Positions 9,001 through 18,100 of a stretch of DNA of 59,769 nt are shown piece by piece. The notes under the pieces are model-generated. The model had not been told where the DNA came from and ran no database searches. It saw nothing but the letters and a program-made list of their open reading frames with translations. Numbering within the stretch: position 1 is the first letter of the stretch; the number at the start of each line of letters is the position of its first letter. The stretch comes from Megasphaera sp. AM44-1BH (lineage in GTDB: Bacteria > Bacillota > Negativicutes > Veillonellales > Megasphaeraceae), in the NCBI RefSeq assembly GCF_003467125.1, contig NZ_QSFA01000016.1, positions 240 to 60,008 on the forward strand, in the 5' to 3' direction. Position numbers and translations under genes: made by a program.

Positions 9001-12000
9001 TGCCATGGATACCCAGCTGACGGCGGATAAAGTGACCGTGGGGACGGGGAGCAATGCCCTGACTCTGGATGGGGGCAACGGCACCCTGACCACCGGCTCT
9101 TCTACCCTGAATGGCACCGGGCTCACAATCACTGATGGCCCCAGCCTCACCACCAGCGGCATCAGCGGTGGCAGCAAACAAATCACTAAAGTGGCCAGTG
9201 GAGCCAGCGGTGTGGATACAGCCGGGAAAGCCGTCTATGGTACGACGGACAATGCCGCCAATATCGGCGATGTGAAGACCATCGCTTCCCAGATGGTGAC
9301 GGTCAGCAAGGACAGCACCAAGAACAATACGAAAGTCACCAGGACCACCAAGGATGATGGTACCGTAGATTACGAAGTGGCCCTGAATGATAAAGTGGCG
9401 TTGGGTTCAGATTCGGATAAAACAATTATTCTTGATGGAACAACAGGAATTTTCAGTATTGGAACTACTTTTAACTGGAATGGCACTACAGGCTGGGGGT
9501 CCCTGGGCGGAATTACCCTGGGAAATTACGGAAATACGGGAAACACCTGGACTCTTACAGATAACAAGGGGAATGCGGTGACCGGAACGGGTACCTATCT
9601 CACGGGCCTCACCAACACTTCCTGGACTACAACAGACCCCACCTATGTAAGCGGCCGGGCGGCCACGGAAGATGAACTGGCGGCGGTTTCCACCACAGTG
9701 AACTCGGGATGGAAAGCCCAAATTGGCGGGACCGATGTCAAGACTATTACTCCGTCTGACAACACCTTAAATTTTGTGGCAGGAGATAATATTTCCCTTT
9801 CCAGTGATAGTGATATCAAGATTTCTACAACACAGGATGTGAATTTCAATACTGCACGTATTGGCGGCACCAAAGGAACCGACGGCGCTTATACTGGCGG
9901 CATCTACATGGGAAGCCAGGCCGGCGGCGGAGCCAACAGCGGCACGGGATTCTACATTACAGGGCTCCAGAACACCAACTGGGACGCAAATTCTATCGTC
10001 AGCGGCCGGGCGGCTACGGAAGATCAGCTCCAGAAAGCCATCAATGACGTGAATGAAGGGACGGTTGCCAATGACAACTATGTAACGGACGGATCAGCCA
10101 CCGATGATGCGGATAATCCCGGTTCCATGAAAGTGACACTGACAGAACGGAACAAAAATACGGTGAATGTTTCCGGTCTCCACGACTATTATGTAAACGG
10201 GGGCAGTGTTTCTACGGCAACCACTACGGCAGATGATGGGACTACATCTACTACAGCCACCCTGACCTTGAACAAAAACAACGGTACCAGCGTGGATGTA
10301 GATCTGACCGGCCTGTCCAACATGGATTACCATCTGGTGGAAAACTCTGCGTCCGGTTCCAATGGAGCTTATTCCGTGGATGCCAACGGGGATGTGAAGC
10401 TCACCGTGGCCAGTCCTACGGATACGGTGGGGAAGGAAATTACCATCTCCGGCCTGGCCAGCAAGACAGCTTTGGAACAGGGGCTGACCTTTACTGCCAG
10501 CGCCATGGCGGATGGGGCTACGTCCCTGACTCACACGGCCCAGCTGGGAGATACCATCGGCATTTACGGTGGCAATAAACAGGACGGGCATACCTACAAT
10601 ACCAACAACATCACTACCACCATTAGTGATAAAGGGGATATCCGGGTGCTGCTGGACGACAACCTGACGGCCACCAGCCTTACTGCCGGTTCCAAGACTA
10701 CCGAAGATGCTGCCGGAGTAGATGGCAGCGTCATGGCTACCGGCCAGGGTGGAGCCTATCTGAAACTGAACGGGGCCGATGGTTCCCTGCGCATGGGCGA
10801 TGCCAGTGGGAACTTTGCTGCCATGGTCCAGAACTACGGAGGGCCCAAATTCCTGAACAGTACGGCGGCCGGTTCTCCCCGGATCCAGTACTGGGCGGCC
10901 AGTGCCGGCCAGTCGGAAAGCGACGCTTCCCAGACTCTTCATACGTTGGCTACGTTGGAAGACGGATTGACTTATGCTGGAGATAATTATCAGAGTACAG
11001 ACAGTAATACGGTTATTGCCAAGACGTTGAATTCGACAACGCCTCTTTCCATTACTGGTGGTGCAGATAGCACGAATCTCACTGATAGCAACATCGGGGT
11101 CAATGTAAAGGATGGAGCTCTGAAAATTCAGCTGGCCAAACAGCTTACGGGGCTCACCTCCATCGCCTTAGGAAACAACATGGTCCTGGGGAACCAGACC
11201 AGCGGCTCGGATACCGGGGACTATCTTACCGGGTTGGACAACACCACCTGGAGTGGTACGGTAGTCAGTGGCCGGGCGGCGACAGAAGACCAGCTGAAAC
11301 TGGTCAGCGACAGCCTCAGCGATGGGACGAAATCCACCGGGGGCTTTGGCCTCACGGCGGACATGGCGGACAGCACTACCGGCAGTAAAGATGTGAAGCA
11401 GAGTTTGGGGCAGACCATCAAGATTACGGCAGAAGATGATGACAACCTGACCACCACAGCCGATGCCACCAATACGGCCATCAAATTGGCCCTCAGCAAG
11501 AACCTGCAGCTGACTTCGGCTACTTATACAGATACAGCAGGGAACACCACGTCTGTGACTGGCACGGGAATCACTATTGCCAAGGCTGGTTCCACCGATG
11601 CAGGGAAGGTGTCCCTGACCACTGCCGGCCTGGACAACGGGGACAACCAGATTGTGGATGTAGCCAGCGGCCTGGGCACGACGAAACTGGCCGATGCCAC
11701 CGGGGATACCCTGAACCATGCTGCTACCATCGGTGACCTTCAGGCGGCAGCCAAAGGAGTGACGGATACTTCCGATGCCAAGGGGCTGAACTTTGTGGGG
11801 AACAGCAACCCTGTGGACAGCACCACTGGCGGCACAATAGCCCTCCATGCCAATCTGGGGGGAACTATCTCCATCCTGGGGACGGGAACCGATGAGGATG
11901 ACAACTATTCCGGCCGGAATGTGAAGGTCATCAACAAGAACAATGCCCTCTATGTGGAACTGGACAAAGATTTGGAAGCCCGGTCCATGCAGGTGGGCTA

Positions 12001-14893
12001 TGGGGAAAATGGCAACAACATACAGGGCCAGTTGCTTCTGTACGGGCCAAACAGCGACAACTCCTATTCCAACCTGATTGTGGAAAGTCAGTACATGGAC
12101 GGCAAGCCCTACTTGACCAATACCACGTCCACCGGGGATAAACGGCTGGTATACAAAGATGGGGAAAATGATGCGCCCCATACGGTAGCCACCATGAGCG
12201 ATGGGCTGAAGTTCAGTGGTGACAATGGCAATACGGCGGCGGTGACATTGGGCAGTACGCTTGCAGTCACGGGAGGTGCCACCCAGGATAAGCTGGCTAA
12301 AGATGCCAACGGGAACCTGATTACCGGAAACATCGGCGTGGTAGCTGCGGAAAACAGCGATGGCACCAGCGGCAGCCTGGCCCTCCAGCTGGCCAGGGAC
12401 ATCAATCTGGGCAGCCAGGGCAGTCTGACGGCGGATAGTACCAAAGTAGGCTATCAGACGGCTGTCACAAAGGTGAACCAGTCTGCGGAAACCGGGAATT
12501 ATGTCACCGGCCTTACCAACCTGACCTGGAATGGCACGGACTATGTATCCGGCCGGGCGGCTACGGAAGACCAGCTGAATGTGCTGAGTACCCAGCTGAA
12601 GGACAGTCTGGCCAACAGCACCTACAGCATCACCGCCGGAGACAAAGGCAATACAGGTACGGATACGGTGACGGCCAAACTGGGGACCGGCACTATCCGC
12701 ATCTTCGGTGATGCGCCGGTGGTGACCAGCGGCGGTGACGGGGACGGCTGGGACCGGAGCAAGGCCAACATCCTCACCAAGGTAAAATATGACAGTGCCA
12801 ACAACAGCTATGTATCCGTGGAACTCCAGGATCATCTGGAAGTGGGGGCCCATCAGGTCACCGATGCCGATGGCAATGTGACCACCCAGGGCGTGGACGG
12901 CACTATGCAGTTCAAAGGATCTGGCGCTTCTGAAGTGAACATCAGTGGGGATAATGGCATCACCCTGAATCAGGTGGTCAACGGAACGGCAGGCACGTCC
13001 AGTGTCCGTATCACTGGTCCCAATGCAGCTTCTCAGGTGGATGGTACGCTGTCCATTATGAATGGAACGGCAACTGCTGCCGGCCTTTATGGCACTGCCG
13101 GGAAAGGTCATCTGCTGCTGAATGATGTGGACCCTGTCAATGCGGAACGAAATGCCGATGGCAAGGGTGCTGCAGCCGATGTGGTAGCTCAGTACGGAGA
13201 TAAAAGCCTGACCGACAGCAAAAATGATTACTGGTCTGCAGGCGGTACGGCACGGGAACCGGGCATGACCCGCCTTACTTACACCGACCAGAGCAGCAAG
13301 ACCCACCAGGTAGCCACTATGGATGATGGCCTGCTCCTTACGGGAGACAATGGCACTGTGACCCGCCTCCTGAACAGTACATTGAAGCTGTCGGGAGGTG
13401 TAACGGACAAAGACAAACTTTCTGACGGGGCCAATCTCGGCGTAGTGGCCAATGCATCCGGTGACGGTTTCGACATCAAACTGGCCAAAGACCTCACCGG
13501 AATAGACACGATTACTATGACTGGCGGGCTGACGATCAGCGGCAGTACCGCCGGGGCCAACTACATCACGGGTCTGTCCAATACCACCTGGAACGGAACG
13601 GCAGTATCTGGCCGGGCGGCTACGGAAGACCAGCTCCAGGCGGCAGTGGCCGGTGTCACCGATGCATCCAAAGGCGGCGGCTTTGGCCTTACCGCTGATG
13701 ATGGGAAGGCGGCAAAAGCAGACTTAGGTGGTACGGTAGGTATCCATGGGGACAGTAATATTACTACGTCTGTTTCCTCTGATGGCAAGTCTGTCAATGT
13801 CGGCCTGAACAAGGATGTGGACTTAGGAAATGACGGCTCCATCAAGGCCGGCGGCGTAACTATAGACAGTTCCGGCATCGATGCAGGGAGCAAGAACATC
13901 ACCAACGTGAAGAGCGGCATCATCAACCACGATGCCAGCGACAACACCAACGCCGCCAACATCGGCGATGTGAAGAGTATTGCCAGTGATGCGGCCAATG
14001 CAGCCGTATCCGGCGGCCGTGTCTTCCAGGGTGACGATGGGGCTGACAATACAGTTACTGTAGGCATGGGAACGTCCCTGAAGCTCACTGGTGGTCAGAC
14101 CGATACGGCGAAACTCACGGACGGCAATATCGGTGTCGTGAAGAACGCTGATGGCGACGGCCTGAATATTAAATTGTCCAAGGCGCTTTCCGGCCTTACC
14201 AGCGTTACGACTGGCAACAGTACCCTGAATAATGATGGCCTCACCATCAATAACAGTACCAGTATGGCAGGAACCACCGTAACCAGCAGCGGCATCAAGA
14301 TTGCCGCCAATGGAGACAATACTCACGCTGTGGAAATCAGTAACAGCAACGTTTCTATGGGCGGACAGCAGATTCATGACGTAGCTCCGGGAACGGGTGC
14401 GACCGATGCGGTGAATGTGAGCCAGCTCGGCGGCGTAGTCAATGGCGTCACCAATGCCATCAATACGCTGGGCAACCGCATGAACCGTGTCGGTGCCGGG
14501 GCATCGTCACTGGCGGCCCTGCATCCGCTGGAATTCGATCCCGATGAAAAATGGGATTTTGCAGCCGGATTTGGTCATTATAAAAATGCCAATGCAGCGG
14601 CACTGGGCGCCTTTTACCGCCCCAATGAAGATACGATGGTCAGCATCGGAGGCAGCTTCGGCGGCGGGGAAAACATGCTCAATGCCGGCGTAGCCTGGAG
14701 AATCGGCAAGGGCACGACGATAACGACATCGCGGGTAGCGATGGCAAAAGAAATTCAGAAACTGAAAGCCGTCGTCGAACAGCAGAATGAAAAACTGCAG
14801 GAAAATGATACCCTTCGTGCCCAGGTAGAAAAACAAGATAAAGAAATCGCTGAATTAAAGGCCATGGTTCAGCAATTAGCGGCAAAACAATAG
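6065..14893 (+). CDS. Trimeric autotransporter adhesin (YadA/Hia type), main part
   Basis: A 2942-residue continuation of the frameshifted adhesin. It has low-complexity Asn/Thr/Gly/Asp-rich stalk, YadA-like head repeats around residues 450-560 (GTNSMAFGVG, SGLGALAVGY, SGTESVAVGT), and a neck with TDAVNVAQLKAV. At least seven connector modules of the form GLxNxxW...SGRAATEDQL lie near bases 7280, 8730, 9650, 10000, 11270, 12550 and 13610. A final neck (TDAVNVSQLGGV) leads to a YadA anchor with four short strands (DFAAGFGHYK, AAALGAFYRP, MVSIGGSFGG, LNAGVAWRIG). The protein then continues with about 60 residues of coiled coil to the C-terminus. Trimers would display a long fibre on the cell surface and mediate adhesion. 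No signal peptide is present in this frame. Confidence 0.9.
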   Translation: MTAMKDGTYYSYWAAPVTDPNATMETYRVSDYNKDLATLKDNDVALYHNDIKSVDMTKGGTTTAPTATITTMRNGNGTAQAVDGSITVAGGGGTNGQDTTVTLSNTTNGANVSQTFTTGSKVVANTASTGSSELQSLSINGKDYTTALKFGGDNHSTTTITKNLSEELDILGGADSTKLTDNNIGVNASDSTLKVQLAKDVNLTDAGSLTVGNTKIDTNGLTIAHTDSTGASNNVILTGSQISMGGNQITNVASGGDVGTNGANINDIIRVSQEKIHIEGDNKNITATSTTNQDTNIRTTTVKLNDTVTLGSDAAKQVILDGTKGTVSLGDTGDANSTTAIKLDGTAGTAKIGKIAIGQQSFDYTYKTPTYDATGKMSLADASATTSGTFVTGLSNTTWTPGNYVSGRAATEDELEQAGRHFLSIGTTVAENTLANYYNDGATGTNSMAFGVGTKSSGNFAVSMGINSTASGLGALAVGYNSAASGTESVAVGTQNNASGNYSVALGVGANAGTANTDSSSTANGAAVAVGFTALATRTGSSAYGYNAQATADEGTALGVASIASVEGGVALGAHSVANTAEGVKGYLAETTDTSPAWVSIGGAVSLGGKTTDEEGKAITVSRQITNLAAGTNDTDAVNVAQLKAVESKGLNFQGNNTDTTVHMNQGGTLQVQGTGTKAATEYSGENILVTGVNETADDGKTVTTKLNIGLDKNIRVDSVTAGQATTDSVQGYAGFVKIVGPSADSTKYEATSLGVGYGTADVNGTNINRLQYIDGDGNTRHDVATLDDGLKLAGDAGTGTVKLDSTLSVTGGETSSANLASGNNIGVTASDGALKLQLAKDLTGLNSVTAGTVVMGSQVDGADATKTGNYVTGLDNKTWTVGTTKAVSGRAATEDQLKSVSDVVDTNRTNIATNTADIAKGLNFTTNTTDASSTTGYKVVNKALGDTVSIKAYDVQSGHTYKTDNLTTSIDDSGNITIAMDTQLTADKVTVGTGSNALTLDGGNGTLTTGSSTLNGTGLTITDGPSLTTSGISGGSKQITKVASGASGVDTAGKAVYGTTDNAANIGDVKTIASQMVTVSKDSTKNNTKVTRTTKDDGTVDYEVALNDKVALGSDSDKTIILDGTTGIFSIGTTFNWNGTTGWGSLGGITLGNYGNTGNTWTLTDNKGNAVTGTGTYLTGLTNTSWTTTDPTYVSGRAATEDELAAVSTTVNSGWKAQIGGTDVKTITPSDNTLNFVAGDNISLSSDSDIKISTTQDVNFNTARIGGTKGTDGAYTGGIYMGSQAGGGANSGTGFYITGLQNTNWDANSIVSGRAATEDQLQKAINDVNEGTVANDNYVTDGSATDDADNPGSMKVTLTERNKNTVNVSGLHDYYVNGGSVSTATTTADDGTTSTTATLTLNKNNGTSVDVDLTGLSNMDYHLVENSASGSNGAYSVDANGDVKLTVASPTDTVGKEITISGLASKTALEQGLTFTASAMADGATSLTHTAQLGDTIGIYGGNKQDGHTYNTNNITTTISDKGDIRVLLDDNLTATSLTAGSKTTEDAAGVDGSVMATGQGGAYLKLNGADGSLRMGDASGNFAAMVQNYGGPKFLNSTAAGSPRIQYWAASAGQSESDASQTLHTLATLEDGLTYAGDNYQSTDSNTVIAKTLNSTTPLSITGGADSTNLTDSNIGVNVKDGALKIQLAKQLTGLTSIALGNNMVLGNQTSGSDTGDYLTGLDNTTWSGTVVSGRAATEDQLKLVSDSLSDGTKSTGGFGLTADMADSTTGSKDVKQSLGQTIKITAEDDDNLTTTADATNTAIKLALSKNLQLTSATYTDTAGNTTSVTGTGITIAKAGSTDAGKVSLTTAGLDNGDNQIVDVASGLGTTKLADATGDTLNHAATIGDLQAAAKGVTDTSDAKGLNFVGNSNPVDSTTGGTIALHANLGGTISILGTGTDEDDNYSGRNVKVINKNNALYVELDKDLEARSMQVGYGENGNNIQGQLLLYGPNSDNSYSNLIVESQYMDGKPYLTNTTSTGDKRLVYKDGENDAPHTVATMSDGLKFSGDNGNTAAVTLGSTLAVTGGATQDKLAKDANGNLITGNIGVVAAENSDGTSGSLALQLARDINLGSQGSLTADSTKVGYQTAVTKVNQSAETGNYVTGLTNLTWNGTDYVSGRAATEDQLNVLSTQLKDSLANSTYSITAGDKGNTGTDTVTAKLGTGTIRIFGDAPVVTSGGDGDGWDRSKANILTKVKYDSANNSYVSVELQDHLEVGAHQVTDADGNVTTQGVDGTMQFKGSGASEVNISGDNGITLNQVVNGTAGTSSVRITGPNAASQVDGTLSIMNGTATAAGLYGTAGKGHLLLNDVDPVNAERNADGKGAAADVVAQYGDKSLTDSKNDYWSAGGTAREPGMTRLTYTDQSSKTHQVATMDDGLLLTGDNGTVTRLLNSTLKLSGGVTDKDKLSDGANLGVVANASGDGFDIKLAKDLTGIDTITMTGGLTISGSTAGANYITGLSNTTWNGTAVSGRAATEDQLQAAVAGVTDASKGGGFGLTADDGKAAKADLGGTVGIHGDSNITTSVSSDGKSVNVGLNKDVDLGNDGSIKAGGVTIDSSGIDAGSKNITNVKSGIINHDASDNTNAANIGDVKSIASDAANAAVSGGRVFQGDDGADNTVTVGMGTSLKLTGGQTDTAKLTDGNIGVVKNADGDGLNIKLSKALSGLTSVTTGNSTLNNDGLTINNSTSMAGTTVTSSGIKIAANGDNTHAVEISNSNVSMGGQQIHDVAPGTGATDAVNVSQLGGVVNGVTNAINTLGNRMNRVGAGASSLAALHPLEFDPDEKWDFAAGFGHYKNANAAALGAFYRPNEDTMVSIGGSFGGGENMLNAGVAWRIGKGTTITTSRVAMAKEIQKLKAVVEQQNEKLQENDTLRAQVEKQDKEIAELKAMVQQLAAKQ

Positions 14894-14906
14894 AATAGCC
14901 AGTCTG

Positions 14907-14950
14907 AACAGGGCTGTTGTACCTATATGGGTGCGACAGCCTTGTTTTGT
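14907..14950 (+). terminator. Terminator of the trimeric adhesin gene
   Basis: A 17-bp stem with G-U pairs, AACAGGGCTGTTGTACC (14907-14923) with GGGTGCGACAGCCTTGTT (14929-14946), runs into TTTG. Confidence 0.75.
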
Positions 14951-15065
14951 ATACATGATATTTTGTTATAAAAAACGATAATAAGACGTAAAGAATATAT
15001 AATATTATTGGAGCGGACTGATTTATTGCATGCCACGGCAGGTGTGATATAATAATGACATGACA

Positions 15066-15115
15066 ATAAAATTTGATTATTAATAATCGATAATACGTGC
15101 ATAAAATTTGATAAT
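15066..15115 (+). promoter_or_regulatory. Direct repeat and palindrome upstream of the autotransporter gene
   Basis: ATAAAATTTGATWAT occurs at 15066-15080 and 15101-15115 (period 35 bp). Between and overlapping them lies a perfect 14-bp palindrome, GATTATTAATAATC (15075-15088). Such an array in front of a surface-protein gene suggests binding of a dimeric regulator; its AT-rich GATwAT character is Fur-like but not a good Fur-box match. I could not place a clear promoter here. Confidence 0.35.
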
Positions 15116-15163
15116 AACAAAGCTGTCCTTGCCCGGCAAGAACGGCCTGAAAGGAGATATAAA

Positions 15164-18100
15164 ATGAAAACGAATAGTTATAATAAGAGCAAAAAAAGAA
15201 ATCATACCTGTCAAAAACAGGCCATATTGGCTTTGCTCGTGTGTCTGAGTCTGTCAGGAAGTGTATCTCTGGCGGCAGATACTTCTGTACAGGATACGGG
15301 CAGGACTTATGATTATGTGAATAAATGGAGTGGAGATGCCACAGAAGGGGATCCCATTACGGTAAATCATCTTCAGGGCTGGAATCAGGATAAGGTGACA
15401 GTCGGGACGGATACTACGAATCAGGTGACCATTGAAGACTACGGAGGTGGCAATGGCGGAGATGCCACGGTCTTCGGAAAAAACATTGCCTTTGCGGGCG
15501 GGTTTACTACTGGAGGTACCATCACGGCCGGAAATGCCGCTACGGACAGTATTTCGGCGGTAACCATCAATGCCGTGCAATTGTGGGGACAGAGTGCAGG
15601 CGGAACGGTGAATATGGATGGCAGGACTATCTCTGTTACCGGCAGTCAGGGAGTCAATGCCACAGGAGGCAGTACCATTGACCTGAGAACCCAATATATG
15701 ACCGGGGACCTTCATATCCAATCCCTCGGCGTGTCCGGCTCCAGTACGGTGAATATCGGTAACGCCAATGCCGGGGACATCACTATTGATGAATTCGGGG
15801 TAGGTGGGACCCAGACTGCTTCCACGGGAGAACCTATTCTGAACACCATCACTGTTTTCGGAAATAATCTGTCTATCGGGAATACAAAGGCTTCTGAATC
15901 CAATGCCCAGGTGACCTTCAACGCCCGGGGCGATGTGACTGCCCAAAACGGGCTGGTCATGACCGGGTCCTACCTTCCCAGCTCCGCTCCCTATGCCTCC
16001 GTCACGGTGAACGCCGGGGGAAATGTGAAATTGGGGAAATATGGCCAGACCACCAATCCCTGGAACCGGAATGCGGATTTGGCCGCTGTGGGCGGCCATG
16101 CCAGAATCAACATAACGGCAGGAGGAGATGTGGATGCGTTCGGCGATTTCTCCGTGACTGGCGATGGCAGTATCAGTGTGAAGGCCGCCAATATCTCTTC
16201 GGACGGTCTGCTCCATGCCACCGGGAAAGATGCCAGCCTGACCCTCATCGCAGAAGATTCCAGTGGAAATAAGGGCGATATCAAAGCACAGGAACTTCAG
16301 GTAGATAACAGTGGGACCGCATCTCTTACGGGGAAGACCATCACCCTGGCCCCGGATGCGGATGGCAGTTACTTCCACCGGTCTCTCCACGTGACGGACT
16401 GTGACGTGAACATGGATGCCGATGAAATCAATCTGGCTTCGGGAATCCAGTTCAACGGGACAGCAAAGTTGGATCTGAAGGCTGCCCGTAAGCTGACCAT
16501 CGGGAATGCCCTGAATGAAAATTCCTACGATACCAGCGCCATCCGCCTTACTTACGGCGGGTACGGAACACACGGCACTGGGCAACTCTATGCGGGCGGC
16601 AATGAGACCGATGTGACGGTGAACGGCTCTGTGGCCGTGGTGGGGACCTCTAATCAGGATGAACTTGCCTGGTTCAACGGGAAGAATCTGATTTTCAATG
16701 CAACTAAGATGCCTTCGCTCAGTGATAATCCCTACAGCGATTTGTATAATGCCGTAGCACTGGATTTTACGGATTCCCAGTTCTGGTCCGGCAATGACGA
16801 CACGACGGAAACGACTACCGTAAACGGCCATATCCTCACCAACGGATCTAATGCCTTCGTACTCCACGGCAGCAAGGCCGTTACGATAAACGGCCTGAAA
16901 GGAGATTTCGAAAATAATAAGAATGCCTTTTCCCTCACCGACCGGGGCAGCTCTTCCATCCAGATAGGCGATGAAGATACGGCCCAGACCACGGTGAACG
17001 GGGAAATCGTCACGGGCGTGGATACGGTCCTGTATGTAGGTGGGAAGAATGTCCTCCTCGATAACGCCGGCCATACGGCTCTCTATGCCAATGCCAACAG
17101 TAAATCTGTGGAAATCGGCCGGACGACTCCCGAAGGAAACACGTCTGATTCCGTTGCTATCAAAGGGCGGCTGCTGGTCAACGGCGTTTCCCGCATGGAC
17201 GTAGTGGGGAAGAACATCACACTCAGCGACGGAGCGGCTCCTGACAGCGGGACCCTGGGTACCACGGTAAAGACCAAGGAGGACGGCACTTCCACGGACC
17301 CGGACAGCAACACTCACGATGCATTGGTAATCCAGAGTGCGGCGGATAATGCCCTGGTCATCGGGGAAGCCGATTCCAACGTGAACATCGACGGCCGGCT
17401 GGTTGGGCTAAACGGAGGGTACTCCGTGGATGGCGATATCATCCATATCTATGAAGGAACCAATAAAAATCAGAACCTGGTCCTCACCACCGGTGGTGCT
17501 GTGAACCTGGGCCATGACGGGACCAGTCTGCTTCAGATTGACGGCGGCATCTGGGCATTAGGGGACAGTACCCATGCCGTGAATTTTCAGGGCCGGAACA
17601 TCCTCATCGACCCGGCCAGCGGCATGCGGGCCGTACAGGCCAATGCCATGCCTGTGACCATCGGCGACAATGCTACGGAACATGCCGTGGTGAATGGAGA
17701 AATCTGGTCCGTTTCCAATAAGGCTCCCATTACTCTCGACGCCAACAGTTACGCCCTTTCCGCCAACGGCAGCACCTATGCGGCCCGCTCTTCCGGAGGC
17801 GGTTCCATCACCATCGGCCATGATGGCAGCACCGGGAGTATCGACGGAAATCTGACAGCCGACGTTGGCAGTTCTCTGGAAGCGTACCTTCAGGGAAACG
17901 GGTCCCGGCTGGATGGAACCATAGAGGATGAAAATCTCGATTATGGCATCAGTTCTGATGCAGGGGTTACCCTTCATCTCAACGACGGTGCCGTCTGGCA
18001 TCTGGATGGCGATTCCAAAGTTACCAGCCTTCAGGCTGATAAGGGGATTATCCATCTGAATCAGGATACGACTGATCAGAGCCTGTATACAGGGAACTTC

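Noticed and set aside
11168..13306. Long minus-strand open frame (about 700 codons) inside the trimeric adhesin gene
   Set aside because: It mirrors the repetitive GC-rich adhesin codons, lacks a ribosome binding site and a recognisable domain, and fully overlaps a well-supported gene.
7270..13640. Regularly recurring similar DNA segments that could suggest a CRISPR array
   Set aside because: The repeats are in-frame coding modules (SGRAATEDQL) spaced irregularly by hundreds to more than a thousand bases inside one gene; no cas genes are present.
15254..17317. Minus-strand frame of nearly 690 codons opposite the classical autotransporter
   Set aside because: Antisense shadow of a confidently identified gene; composition is that of reversed beta-helix repeats and no start signal is present.
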